Origin: Ostreococcus lucimarinus CCE9901
Lineage: Eukaryota; Chlorophyta; Mamiellophyceae; Mamiellales; Bathycoccaceae
Direction of reading: 5' to 3'
Length of the DNA stretch: 64,000 nt
NCBI RefSeq assembly: GCF_000092065.1
Contig: NC_009355.1
Coordinates: forward strand, 434,001 to 498,000
The notes below the pieces were generated by a model. The model was not told the origin of the DNA and searched no databases. It saw only the letters and a list, made by a program, of their open reading frames with translations. The translations under genes and the position numbers were made by a program. The first letter of the stretch is position 1. Each line of letters begins with the position of its first letter. This document shows, piece after piece, positions 1 to 9,598 of this stretch.

Positions 1-1571
1 ATGGCTCCTGCTGGCACATCCGGTGGAGGCGGAGGAGGCGGAGGCACTTCGTAAGGCGTTTGATGCGCATGTTTGTTCCTACTCGCTGCGTCTGATTTCG
101 CATCACGAACTATTATCTTGAGCTCCGTGTTCATGGACATCCATTCGTTCCATCCCGTGGCATTCGGCTCACCGATACGAGGCTCACCGCACTCCCAAAA
201 TTGCTCGAATGCATCCACCAATTCGTCTTCCGTCTGCGTCGACGGGGAGAGGCAACAAAACTCTACTGCTGCTTGAATCCTTGCTACTGCTAGTTCCGTT
301 TCACCAGTTTGAATGTCGAATCGACATACATCGACAATGAGATCGACAATTGCGCGTTCTAGTTCAGACACCTTGCTTGGTGCAGCAGATATTTGCTTCA
401 ACTGGTTCCTTGCTATCGCGAGTGAACGTAACGCTCTGTTGAAGTCGTCACGAACGCTGCTCGCGCTAAAGTTACTAAAGTCACGCATACGGTAACGAAG
501 ATACGCGTGCCAAATATCAGGACTTCCAGTATTTTGCTCTAACGCGTAATGCCAGCGTGATTTGATTGAAGGACTCTCTTCAACCTTTTCGTACTCCATG
601 AGCAGCATGATGATCACACGCGCATCGTGCGAATGATACCTCAGTGCCTGCTCCAGTATGGCGATCTTTTTCTCAACCAGTTGACGAATTTCACTTCGTT
701 TCCTCGTCAAAGCCATGAACTCGTCTTGAAATCGGGCGAATTCGATCCAAAGTTCGACGTCCTCCGGACGCTCTCGCGTCTTTTCATTGAAGCTCTTCGT
801 CCTTTGCATCAGATGCGCATGCGCGTTCTCCATCCCGTCTTCAGCCATGTGCGGAACGCCCAAGTTGTGTAACTCTAGCTTGACAAACTCTTCGGCGTTT
901 GTATCTGCCTTTGCCGTATCCACAAGAGAAGGTTTGCGCAGTCTTGGCGCGCTTCGATCGCTTCGCGAAGACATCCCTCGTGTAAAGTAGCGCTCTTTCG
1001 TCGATTCACGCTCGCGTTTGCACGTCAAATTCAATCCATAAAAATCGCTCTCGCGCACTCTTGCCACGCGTTCGTACCACTCTCGCGCTTGATCCACGGC
1101 CCGTCGAAACTTGACGCCGTCTGCGCGCGCGACGCGCCCATATGCCAGATTGTCGCCGTCGCGTCGCGCGTCTTCATACGCATCCCTCCCCTGGCGCATG
1201 CGAACGTCACCAACGCGCGCATCCCGCGTTAAACGCCCATACTTTTCCTCTAAAGCCGCAATCTTGCGCGCATCGTCAACTCGAAGTCTCTTCTCCCTTC
1301 GTTCGCGCTTCTTCTCTTTGAGCTGCCGCTTGTCCCGCTTACTTTTCTTCCCACGCTTCTCTCCCCGGTCGTCGTCGTCATCTCGCGACGATGTCGAAGG
1401 CGAGATCGAGCGCACGCGCGCATCGGCGACGTCGCCGTCCGCGGGTGCGTCGTTCGCGCTGGCGCGGAAAGAATTCATTCGAAGCCAAGCGTCGGGCGCA
1501 GCGTCGGCGTTAGAACGCGACGAGGATGCGCGAACGCCATCGTCGCGCGCATCGATGGGAAAGAGCGCCAT
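1..1571 (-). CDS. NRDE2: NRDE2-family nuclear RNA-surveillance protein, 5' part (runs off the window)
   Basis: The minus strand is open from an ATG at 1571 to the window edge, giving 523 residues with no stop, so the C-terminus lies outside. The N-terminal ~100 residues are acidic then strongly basic (an Asp run followed by Lys/Arg/Glu), as in NRDE2 N-termini. From about residue 255 comes the NRDE-2 domain: a QRTKSFNEKTRE stretch, then DVELWIEFARFQDEF, VEKKIAILEQAL and later HAYLRYRMRDFSNF, the typical HAT/TPR-like helical repeats of the family. A poly-Pro stretch lies near the window edge. Known role: NRDE2 works with Mtr4/exosome and splicing factors in nuclear RNA quality control, and in nematodes in nuclear RNAi. 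The start fits because an in-frame stop lies just upstream (1617). Confidence 0.85.
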   Translation of the reverse strand, partial: MALFPIDARDDGVRASSSRSNADAAPDAWLRMNSFRASANDAPADGDVADARVRSISPSTSSRDDDDDRGEKRGKKSKRDKRQLKEKKRERREKRLRVDDARKIAALEEKYGRLTRDARVGDVRMRQGRDAYEDARRDGDNLAYGRVARADGVKFRRAVDQAREWYERVARVRESDFYGLNLTCKRERESTKERYFTRGMSSRSDRSAPRLRKPSLVDTAKADTNAEEFVKLELHNLGVPHMAEDGMENAHAHLMQRTKSFNEKTRERPEDVELWIEFARFQDEFMALTRKRSEIRQLVEKKIAILEQALRYHSHDARVIIMLLMEYEKVEESPSIKSRWHYALEQNTGSPDIWHAYLRYRMRDFSNFSASSVRDDFNRALRSLAIARNQLKQISAAPSKVSELERAIVDLIVDVCRFDIQTGETELAVARIQAAVEFCCLSPSTQTEDELVDAFEQFWECGEPRIGEPNATGWNEWMSMNTELKIIVRDAKSDAASRNKHAHQTPYEVPPPPPPPPDVPAGA

Positions 1572-1662
1572 CGTTGACGGCGCGCGCGTCGATGGCGCGC
1601 GCGTCGACGCCCCGCGTCACGCTTTGAGGTTCGCAGTCGGCGCGTCGTTAGGGGAAAGGGTT

Positions 1663-2091
1663 CTAACTTCTCACATGATATGCGTCCAGCGATGCGGTGA
1701 GATCCGCGGCGCGCTCGCGCTCCACGAAGATTGCGCGGTTTGTTTCTGCGAGATTTTGTTCCAGAGCGCGACAAAGCGAGTCGTGAAGGAGCCGGGCGAT
1801 GAGAGCAGCGCGCTGAAAATGCTCGAGAGTGTCTCGAGCGCCATCGTTTCCTGCGGCGGCGGCGGCGCGACGTTCGGTAATGTAGGCGACGATGTAGGCG
1901 ACTTTCGCGGCGTGGGCGAGGTTCTGCGCGTATTCAGTGATTAGAGAGTCGGCGAGAGAGTTTGCGATGGCGGCAGCACCGACGGCCACTTCTCTCGCGT
2001 GGGCGATGCGTTCGAGCGTCTCTGACGCGAGGGCGGACTCTTCGGCGCGTGCGTCGCGGACTTGATCGCCGTCTTTAGGTGGTTGGCACAT
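1663..2091 (-). CDS. Small alpha-helical protein of unknown function
   Basis: A 142-residue ORF with an ATG at 2091, lying between NRDE2 (91 bases downstream) and QNG1 (146 bases upstream) on the same strand. The sequence is almost wholly helix-forming (Ala, Glu, Leu, Arg rich) with heptad-like stretches such as residues 20-60 and 85-130, suggesting a short coiled-coil subunit of a larger complex. No signal peptide, membrane segment or metal motif is visible. A longer open frame runs antisense across it and across NRDE2. I prefer this one because its size and spacing match its neighbours, but I do not recognise the family. Confidence 0.5.
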   Translation of the reverse strand: MCQPPKDGDQVRDARAEESALASETLERIAHAREVAVGAAAIANSLADSLITEYAQNLAHAAKVAYIVAYITERRAAAAAGNDGARDTLEHFQRAALIARLLHDSLCRALEQNLAETNRAIFVERERAADLTASLDAYHVRS

Positions 2092-2237
2092 CGATGATTT
2101 CCGTCGCTAGCAAAATAATTCGCCACTTTTGCGGCGCTGCAGCGCGTTCTGCAGAGTCACAGCGTGCGCACGAGGGTCGAGAACAAATATAGCGCGCAAA
2201 CGAACGTCAACCAACTTACATGCTAACAAGCTACAGA

Positions 2238-3236
2238 CTAATAAAACGTCGTTCGCGTTCTATGATGCGGTTCTACCGAGGTTTTGCGCTTTTCTTCGCC
2301 TCTTTCCCACAGGTACCAGTCTATAACGATGCTGCTGACACGCTCACCGTGCTTTTTCGCGAAGGACTCGCGAATCGCTTCAACCGCCATCACCGTGCAT
2401 GCGCGAATCTCGACTTCTTCCGCACTGTTCGCTGGTATCTCCTCCTTATTCACGATTTTCGTTAACAGAGCGTCGTCATAGTGTAAGATGCCTTGCTCGC
2501 GAAGCGTCACCGGGACTCTGTAATCGGCGAACATGGTCAGCGCCTCGATATCATGAAACGATCCCAAACCTTGTCCGCGAAAGCCGCCCCAGAGATCCCC
2601 CACGAAAATTTGCGCGCGCTTATAGAAGAAAACGTCATCCCCGTTCGCATGCACCTCGTCACGAAATCCCGGGAAGTGTTCAAGAAGGAGCTCCACCAAC
2701 CGCACCGCCGATCCGTTCGCGGCTCGAACAAACTCGGCGCACGAACCGCCGAAACTTTTCGCCAACCCATCACCCACTTCCCGAATCAGTCTAGCCCGCG
2801 TCTCTTCGTCCGGCAGAGGCCGCGGCCAATTCAATATCGCTCGTAAATCTGGCCCACTCATCGTTTGCAACCGCTCGCACGTCAACACCGTCCAATCTCC
2901 CGCGTGTGCGTTCCTCCAGCCTCTCGTAAGATGCTCGTACTCTAGTCCTTCCTCCACGCCGTCGTCGTGATCGGGCCAAAAGCAAAAGTTTATCGCGTCC
3001 ACACACAGCGTGAACATTGCCATCGCCTCGTCGTCTCCACGGACGTCCCCGTGATGCGCGCCGTCGTCGAAGCCGCGACAGCCTCGTTTCAGACGCGCGA
3101 CGTCGTCGTCGCCCAGCGCGTCGACGAACCGCGCGACCGCATCCGCGTCCACTGTAACCTGACGAGCGCGTTGGGCTACCTTTGCACACGTCGCGCGCAC
3201 GCGCGCGCACGGATCGAGGGCATCGACCGACGACAT
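2238..3236 (-). CDS. QNG1: Queuosine 5'-phosphate N-glycosylase / queuosine salvage protein (DUF2419)
   Basis: 332 residues, close to the ~340 of animal QNG1 (C9orf64). Family landmarks are present: INFCFWPD near residue 85, a central GDLWGGFRGQG, ADYRVPVTLREQGILHYDD near 233-250, and the C-terminal IRACTVMAVEAIRE stretch. The enzyme releases queuine from queuosine 5'-phosphate so the base can be inserted into the wobble position of tRNAs with GUN anticodons; eukaryotes cannot make queuine and must salvage it. The frame stays open upstream, but that region has no family similarity and the first ATG matching the usual length is at 3236, so I start there. MCM6 is transcribed divergently from 3576. 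Confidence 0.85.
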   Translation of the reverse strand: MSSVDALDPCARVRATCAKVAQRARQVTVDADAVARFVDALGDDDVARLKRGCRGFDDGAHHGDVRGDDEAMAMFTLCVDAINFCFWPDHDDGVEEGLEYEHLTRGWRNAHAGDWTVLTCERLQTMSGPDLRAILNWPRPLPDEETRARLIREVGDGLAKSFGGSCAEFVRAANGSAVRLVELLLEHFPGFRDEVHANGDDVFFYKRAQIFVGDLWGGFRGQGLGSFHDIEALTMFADYRVPVTLREQGILHYDDALLTKIVNKEEIPANSAEEVEIRACTVMAVEAIRESFAKKHGERVSSIVIDWYLWERGEEKRKTSVEPHHRTRTTFY

Positions 3237-3575
3237 GTCGCGATGTGCTGCGCGTGGGGGGAGAAAATTTTTGAAATTGTGACAGCTGACGACACAACGC
3301 CACTCGTGCGCGTCGCACGGCGCGCGGAAAACGGACGACGGACGACGGACGGCGAGAACTGTGACTCGTGCGGGCTCCTTGACTCGTGCGGGCGATCGAA
3401 CCGCGAAGAACTCGACGAGCGCGCGCGGAACGAGATTTTCGTGGGATTGCTCGGGACGATCGCGGCCGGGACATCGAGACATCGGCCGACGCGCGTCGTG
3501 GGAGCGTGCGGACGACGGAGGTGCGGCGACGAGAAGTGTATTTAACGGCGCGTCGGACGCGACGGCGGAGACGAC
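3237..3575. promoter_or_regulatory. Divergent intergenic region between QNG1 and MCM6
   Basis: 339 bases separate the QNG1 and MCM6 start codons and presumably hold both promoters. A 12-base direct repeat (gactcgtgcggg) sits at 3363-3374 and 3381-3392, spaced 18 bases apart. A short ggacgac tandem lies just before it. I found no clear TATA box and no perfect E2F consensus. Confidence 0.4.
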
Positions 3576-6176
3576 ATGACGAGCGTGAACGTGAACGTGC
3601 AAGGGAGCGATGAGGTGCGAAGGAGGTTTCAGTCTTTTTTGAACGAGTACGTCTACGACGCAAGCGCGGATGCGCCCGACGATGGAGTGCTCGCCAGTCC
3701 GGGTGTTCGAGATGATGCAAGAAGGAATCAGCGACGAGTGTACGTGGAGCAGTTGGAGTACATGGACTCTAAGACGACGTTGACGGTTGATTTTTCACAC
3801 TTGATGGACTACGACAACGAACTCGGTGCCGAGGCGGTGCAGGCGAACTTTTACATGTATCAGCCGTTCTTGAACGAGGCGGTGGGATTATTTGTACGAG
3901 AACATCGACCGGAATTGGTAAGGTACGATGGTGGCGTGGAAAAAGAGTTTTGGGTGAAGTTTTTCAACTTGCCTCGAGTCGATCGGTTACGAAGTTTGAA
4001 GGCAAACAACATCGGGCAACTTTCGAGCTTTAGCGGGACAGTGACGCGCACGTCGGACGTTCGACCGGAGTTGTTGATGGGGTGCTTCAAATGTGGCGAG
4101 TGTGGAACCCTGGTGCCGAATGTGGAGCAGCAGTGTCGGTATACGGAACCGTCAATCTGCCTCAACGAAGTTTGCGGCAACAGAAACAAGTGGACCCTGG
4201 AGCGAGAGGGGTGCAAGTTTGTGGATTGGCAAAGAGTGCGTGTACAAGAGAACGCGGACGAGGTCCCGGCTGGCTCATTGCCAAGAAGCATGGACGTCAT
4301 ACTTCGACACGAAATCGTCGAAGAAGCGCGAGCCGGTGACAAGGCTGTGTTCACTGGCACTTTGCTCGTTGTGCCAGAGGTCGCCCCAAAGAACATGGCG
4401 GGCGATCGCACCGAGCTCCAATCTTCGGCCAAGGGACGAAGCGATGGTATTACGGGCTTGCGTCAGTTAGGTTGCCGAGAACTCTTCTATCGCATGGTTT
4501 TTGTCGCGCAAAGCGTCGTGAACACGGCCGAGCCAAGTGGCGGCGGTGCGGTAGATATTCGCGGCGATGACGAGGAAGAAGTTGTCAAAACCTTTTCTTC
4601 GCAAGAAAAGCGCGAGATCACGCAAATGGCGCAAGATCCGCACTTGTACGACAAGTTTGTGCGCTCTATCGCTCCTACTGTGCACGGACACAGCGATATC
4701 AAGCGTGCCATCACCCTTATGTTATTCGGTGGCGTTCACAAGAGTACTGGTCAGACGAATTTGCGGGGAGACATCAACGTGTTGATCGTGGGTGATCCAT
4801 CCTGCGCGAAAAGTCAGTTCCTGAAGTATGTCACCGCATTCTTACCGCGCGCCGTGTATACTTCAGGCAAGAGCTCTTCTGCGGCTGGTTTGACGGCAAC
4901 TGTCGCTAAAGATATCGAAACTGGTGAATATTGTATCGAAGCCGGCGCGCTCATGCTCGCCGATAACGGTATTTGCTGCATCGATGAATTTGATAAGATG
5001 GACGTGAAAGACCAAGTCGCCATTCACGAGGCGATGGAGCAACAGACCATCAGTATTGCTAAAGCAGGCATTCAAGCGACGTTGAACGCGAGGACGAGTA
5101 TTTTGGCCGCCGCGAATCCAAACGGCGGACGTTACGATCGAAGCAAAAAGTTGCGACATAACTTGTCGCTTCCTCCGGCTATTTTGTCTCGTTTTGATTT
5201 AGTTCACGTCATGATCGATGAACCGGATGAGTTCCACGACTACACGTTGGCTCGACACATCGTGAGCTTGCATCAAAAGCGTGAAACCGCCGTGGAAGTT
5301 GATTTTTCGTTGGAGCAGCTTCAACGTTACATCCGATACGCGCGCACAATCAAACCGAGAATGACGCCGGAAGCTCAGAAAGAAATCGTGGATGCGTACG
5401 TGAAACTGCGTCGGGGTGATAGCCAGCCAGGTACGCAAACAGCGTACAGAATCACCGTTCGTCAGCTCGAGGCAATCGTCCGTCTGTCTGAGGCTCTCGC
5501 GCGATTGCACTGCCGGGCGGAAGTGCATCCGAAGCACGTGAGAGAAGCGAGACGACTTTTGTCCGAGTCCATCATCGCTGTCGAGGCTCGCGATTTGACA
5601 CTCGACGCGGATGACATGGAGCTCGAGAACGACATCAGTGATCCCATCCTTCCCGAAGAAGTTCTCGAGAGCTTGCGAGCTAAGCGACGCGAGCAAGAAC
5701 GTCAAGCAAAAGCGCAAGAGAAAGGAGAGGATGCGGCTGACGGCGAGGACATGGCCCCCGCTGAACCCGAGCCTGTAGCTGAGAAGCGAACGACCACGGT
5801 GAGTTCCGAAAGGTACAATCAGGTCAAACACATTCTCCTGCGCCACATGCGCCAACGCGAGCGCGACAGCGAAGATGGCGCCGAAGCTGGTATGCTCCAG
5901 AAAGATTTAATCAGCTGGTACATCGACGAGCAAGTCGTACCCTCGGGCGTTTCCGATCCCGAGGACCTCTTAGCCGAATACAAACTGGTGCGCAACATCA
6001 TCAAGCATCTCATCAACCGAGAGCAAACGCTCTTGGTCGTGCAAGAGGCGCAACCTGCGCCTTTGCTCGCCGAAGACGACGCAGCATTGGATCCCGCCGC
6101 CGTCGCTGCTCGCGAGCGCCAGCGCATCATTGAGGAGCGCGTGCTCGCCATCAACCCCAACTTTGATTTCGAATAG
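3576..6176 (+). CDS. MCM6: DNA replication licensing factor MCM6
   Basis: 866 residues with the full MCM layout: N-terminal domain with a zinc finger (two Cys pairs, CX2C then CX4C, roughly residues 170-210), an AAA+ core with Walker A GDPSCAKS near residue 406, Walker B CCIDEFDKMD near 467-475 and the SRFDL arginine finger near 538. The C-terminal ~90 residues form the winged-helix domain expected for MCM6. The EQQCRYTEP zinc-finger context and the GALMLADNGICCIDEF version of Walker B mark it as MCM6 rather than another MCM. It forms the MCM2-7 helicase that opens replication origins in the nucleus. MCMBP, which dissociates or stabilises this complex, lies 5 kb downstream on the same strand. 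No intron is visible. Confidence 0.97.
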   Translation: MTSVNVNVQGSDEVRRRFQSFLNEYVYDASADAPDDGVLASPGVRDDARRNQRRVYVEQLEYMDSKTTLTVDFSHLMDYDNELGAEAVQANFYMYQPFLNEAVGLFVREHRPELVRYDGGVEKEFWVKFFNLPRVDRLRSLKANNIGQLSSFSGTVTRTSDVRPELLMGCFKCGECGTLVPNVEQQCRYTEPSICLNEVCGNRNKWTLEREGCKFVDWQRVRVQENADEVPAGSLPRSMDVILRHEIVEEARAGDKAVFTGTLLVVPEVAPKNMAGDRTELQSSAKGRSDGITGLRQLGCRELFYRMVFVAQSVVNTAEPSGGGAVDIRGDDEEEVVKTFSSQEKREITQMAQDPHLYDKFVRSIAPTVHGHSDIKRAITLMLFGGVHKSTGQTNLRGDINVLIVGDPSCAKSQFLKYVTAFLPRAVYTSGKSSSAAGLTATVAKDIETGEYCIEAGALMLADNGICCIDEFDKMDVKDQVAIHEAMEQQTISIAKAGIQATLNARTSILAAANPNGGRYDRSKKLRHNLSLPPAILSRFDLVHVMIDEPDEFHDYTLARHIVSLHQKRETAVEVDFSLEQLQRYIRYARTIKPRMTPEAQKEIVDAYVKLRRGDSQPGTQTAYRITVRQLEAIVRLSEALARLHCRAEVHPKHVREARRLLSESIIAVEARDLTLDADDMELENDISDPILPEEVLESLRAKRREQERQAKAQEKGEDAADGEDMAPAEPEPVAEKRTTTVSSERYNQVKHILLRHMRQRERDSEDGAEAGMLQKDLISWYIDEQVVPSGVSDPEDLLAEYKLVRNIIKHLINREQTLLVVQEAQPAPLLAEDDAALDPAAVAARERQRIIEERVLAINPNFDFE

Positions 6177-6312
6177 GCCATCGTTTGTACATAGTGATTC
6201 CATCATAACTCCTGAACTTTTCCGTCGCCTGGGCCTCGCGCGTGGGTCACCTAATCATCACACGGCGACGCGCGCGCTCGGCGACCCGGGAGCGCTCCAG
6301 CCCTCGGTTTGA

Positions 6313-9300
6313 ATGGACCACACCGAGGATGCGGCAACAACAACCGTCTCCCTCGAGCGTCTCGTCAAGCTCGAGCGTGACAACGCGTTGATGTTGAGTT
6401 TCATTCTCGACGACAAACGCCTCGAGTTCAATCTACCGCCAGGAACGTCGATGGATGACGTGAACTACGGCGCGGTGAACGTCCAAGACGTAATCGAGCG
6501 ACTACGACGTAACGAGCGCGTAGACTTGAGCGGGGTGCTCACGGCGTCCGCGGCGACGAAACGAGCAGGAGGGGACGCCGCAACGCAAGAAACGAGCGCG
6601 TGCGCGCCGAAGCGGCTGGAACGGAGCAAAGCGATTTCCAACGAATCGTCGACGGCGAAAAATTCGACTAATCCGTTCGAAAACATGGTGAATGTTGGTG
6701 TGAGCGATGGTATGGGTACGGCAGTAGCAACGGTAGAGGCGAAAAAAGCAGACGAGACGACCGCGGTCTTTACGCTCGACAAAGCGCCGTCGTGCGCAAG
6801 CTCTGGCGAACTGAAGTTACCAGATTTGTATTCGGCTCTCAGCGTTACAGATTTACGCGAACTGGCGTTTGAAATTGTTTGCTCGGTACAGATGGACGAA
6901 GAGCAGTTAGAAACGGCTCGCATCGCCTTAGATATCGACCAGGAACTTGCTGACAAGATTCAAAAGCATTCTGAGAAATTCGCGCCAGCCATCAAAGAGG
7001 AGGGGATCTCAGCGCGTATCCATCTGCGCGCGATGATATCCGCGATAGAGCATTTTAATGGCCCTCTCGGCGAGGGTGAGCAGTTTTTCAAGAAGCGTTG
7101 TCGCGCAGCATGCGAGCTGTTGTGGGCGCGTCATTGCTCTGAGCAAAACGCGAGTGCGAGCAAGAAGACAGCAGCGAAGCATGATTCAGACGACGATACT
7201 CCGAATCTTACGACACAAAACGTATTGTCCGAGATAAACAGAATGTTGACGCTTCCTGAAGTCGACGCCACATGGGTCGAGTCGGCGATTGAGATGATTG
7301 AATCCGTAATCGAAAGCGAAAAGAACGGTTTTGGGTACCCTGGCATCTTTGGTATGAAGTTATACGTCGAACTTTTAAGCGCAGTCTTTGACCAGGTGGA
7401 AGATTACACTCTGGCATACGATGCAACGACCATCATTGACAGCTTTCAACCCGTGGCATGCGCTTTGGGTTTGACAGATGAAACTTCTAGAGGTGTGATG
7501 CTGGCGTTTGCCGTAGTCAGGCAAGCGATCGCAGCCATGAAAGACGTGGGAATAGACTACGACGAAGGATCACCAGCGCTGGCTCTTTTATCAAAAGCGA
7601 GAGATAGTTTGCATCGTACGGAGACGAAAATGTCGCCGGCGGTTGCTTCAGCGGTGAGTTCTATTCTGAGCTGGGGCAGATTCATGCTGCACGACTTCAT
7701 GCACACCGTCGCGCCACCAGCGACACACGATGATCGTGACATCCTGATGATCGATCCAGAGGTGTTTGACGTTATTGTTGACATCACTTACGACACAGCG
7801 CAAATGTTGGGTCTAGATGGTGTCGCTATTTTGAAGGATGCTTGTCAAAAGTCTGCGTGCGCAGAGTATGATCGCGTTCGCACCGCTGCGATGGAGGATG
7901 CGAATGTACAAGGCGGTGATGCAACGTGTACCTCCCTCCGAACGATCGCTCAAACGACAGCACACAGCGCCGATCAGTTCTCTGCGCATCTAGAACGGTA
8001 CATAGTGACCTCCCCTGGAATGAGTTCCAACGTGACGGGATGCTTTGCTGCTCAACTCGGCGACCGCTTCAAGAAAGATTTATACGCTTGGCTCGAGTCA
8101 GGACCGCAACTCAATGTTCAATCTTTAGAGACTATATGGACGGTTGGTGATCTACAAAACGCACTCGTCGCTACTGGTGGTGATGCGGTCGAGCCCATGG
8201 CGTTAGATGAGCGCACGTCTGTTCTCGTGTTCACTTGGCTGAATGTGAAAATTGACGATTTAAACACCATCGTCGATCGATGCATCTCGACCGAGAGATG
8301 GAAAGTAAACAAGGATAGCGCTCCCGTTCCGAGTGCAGTCGACTTTTTACGAGCCGTGAACGAGACGTTGGATGGTTTTTTCTCGTTGAAAATCCCTGCG
8401 CACGTGAGCGCTTTGAGAGCGCTGACTGAGGGCATCGACGCCGCTGTGCGAAAGTATTCAAGGTCTGCCGTTCAATCGCTCGGTTCGGCTGAAGAGATCG
8501 TGCCGCCAATACCTACTATGACACGGTACAAAAAGGCTATAGTCGACGATCTCCACAACAATTTCAAGTCCGAAGAACCGCCACGATTTTCTTTTGAAGA
8601 AGGATGCGTCGGTGCGTCGACGCTGCGTTTGACTTCACTGAAATTCCTCATGGATAAGATGTACTTGCTTGAGCAAGAAATCATTCCGAAGTGGAAAAGT
8701 ATGCAACGTTCTGCGTCACTGCTGACTCATCCCAACGCGGAACACGTCGTGCCGAGTGCAGATTGGTTTGAAGGCATGATGGCTGGGGCGAGACAGGCGC
8801 TTCGCCAGAGCATGAGTCAAATAGCGAACCACATGGCGTACAGCGTTATCTATCGGGATTTGAGCGGCGCAATTCTACATAACATCTATGCGCAAGGCGT
8901 TCATAGAAGTTCGCACAACATCAGCACTGAGATATTGCCGTACTTGGATGGCGTCTTGGGTTACGTAGCCGTGCGACTGGACAGTCAGACTCGAAACGCG
9001 GTTGGCTCTTTTTTGCTACAAGCCACGGTCTCGGGATGGATGCGTGTGTTGTTGAACGGTGGGCCGAGTCGTGTGTTCGTTGCAAACGATGTTGAGCTTT
9101 TAGAAGAAGAAATAGAAATTCTTCGAGACTTTTTCATCGCGGGAGGCAACGGCTTGGACGTCGCCGAAGTCACCGCTCGCATCACGCCGATGTCCGCCAT
9201 TCTGTCCATGATGAGCCTCTCCACGGACGACTTGTGCCAAAATTACACCGATTTGAGTCAAAAAGAGATGCACACGCCGGTGTCAAACGCGGACGACACC

Positions 9301-9438
9301 GATATCATAAATATCCACACCGCCGACGTCGTCTTGCGAGTGCTCTGCCACCGCGCAGAACACTCGGCGAGCAAGTGGATCAAGGCACACTTTTCCATAC
9401 GCAAAACGGAATCTGCCGGCATGTTCGGTTTCATGTAG
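6313..9438 (+). CDS. Munc13/PATROL1-like protein (DUF810, MHD domains)
   Basis: 1041 residues, similar to plant PATROL1-type proteins. The signature near residues 168-190 (LPDLYSALSVTDLRELAFEIV) matches the LP..SGLSDDDLRETAYE motif that opens the plant DUF810 family. A long helical body follows, with Munc13-homology-like segments toward the C-terminus (about 640-1000). Plant members act at the cytosolic face in exocytic delivery of plasma-membrane proteins such as H+-ATPases. The first ~165 residues are low complexity and poorly conserved. ATG at 6313, 136 bases after MCM6. No C2 domain or transmembrane segment is seen. Confidence 0.7.
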   Translation: MDHTEDAATTTVSLERLVKLERDNALMLSFILDDKRLEFNLPPGTSMDDVNYGAVNVQDVIERLRRNERVDLSGVLTASAATKRAGGDAATQETSACAPKRLERSKAISNESSTAKNSTNPFENMVNVGVSDGMGTAVATVEAKKADETTAVFTLDKAPSCASSGELKLPDLYSALSVTDLRELAFEIVCSVQMDEEQLETARIALDIDQELADKIQKHSEKFAPAIKEEGISARIHLRAMISAIEHFNGPLGEGEQFFKKRCRAACELLWARHCSEQNASASKKTAAKHDSDDDTPNLTTQNVLSEINRMLTLPEVDATWVESAIEMIESVIESEKNGFGYPGIFGMKLYVELLSAVFDQVEDYTLAYDATTIIDSFQPVACALGLTDETSRGVMLAFAVVRQAIAAMKDVGIDYDEGSPALALLSKARDSLHRTETKMSPAVASAVSSILSWGRFMLHDFMHTVAPPATHDDRDILMIDPEVFDVIVDITYDTAQMLGLDGVAILKDACQKSACAEYDRVRTAAMEDANVQGGDATCTSLRTIAQTTAHSADQFSAHLERYIVTSPGMSSNVTGCFAAQLGDRFKKDLYAWLESGPQLNVQSLETIWTVGDLQNALVATGGDAVEPMALDERTSVLVFTWLNVKIDDLNTIVDRCISTERWKVNKDSAPVPSAVDFLRAVNETLDGFFSLKIPAHVSALRALTEGIDAAVRKYSRSAVQSLGSAEEIVPPIPTMTRYKKAIVDDLHNNFKSEEPPRFSFEEGCVGASTLRLTSLKFLMDKMYLLEQEIIPKWKSMQRSASLLTHPNAEHVVPSADWFEGMMAGARQALRQSMSQIANHMAYSVIYRDLSGAILHNIYAQGVHRSSHNISTEILPYLDGVLGYVAVRLDSQTRNAVGSFLLQATVSGWMRVLLNGGPSRVFVANDVELLEEEIEILRDFFIAGGNGLDVAEVTARITPMSAILSMMSLSTDDLCQNYTDLSQKEMHTPVSNADDTDIINIHTADVVLRVLCHRAEHSASKWIKAHFSIRKTESAGMFGFM

Positions 9439-9598
9439 TCGTCATCATTTCCACGCCTATTCTCGATTCGTAGACGACGACGACGCGTCGTCGCGCTCGC
9501 CGAGGAAGAAATAGATAGAAATAGAAATCCCAAGTCTTGCGAAAGCAGCAAAGCTTCGTCGACCGACCGCGAACACCATTCTTTGACGCCCGCGCGCG

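Noticed and set aside
1111-1944. Plus-strand ORF of 277 codons, Arg/Ser rich
   Set aside because: It lies antisense across NRDE2, which has clear family motifs, and across the small helical gene; its composition is the typical shadow of a GC-rich gene.
3237-3575. E2F site controlling MCM6
   Set aside because: Near-matches exist (gcgcggaaaa at about 3325-3335) but no perfect TTTSSCGC consensus on either strand.
2791-3720. Minus-strand Arg-rich ORF of 309 codons across QNG1 and the MCM6 start
   Set aside because: Out of frame with QNG1, extreme Arg content, no homology; a codon-bias shadow.
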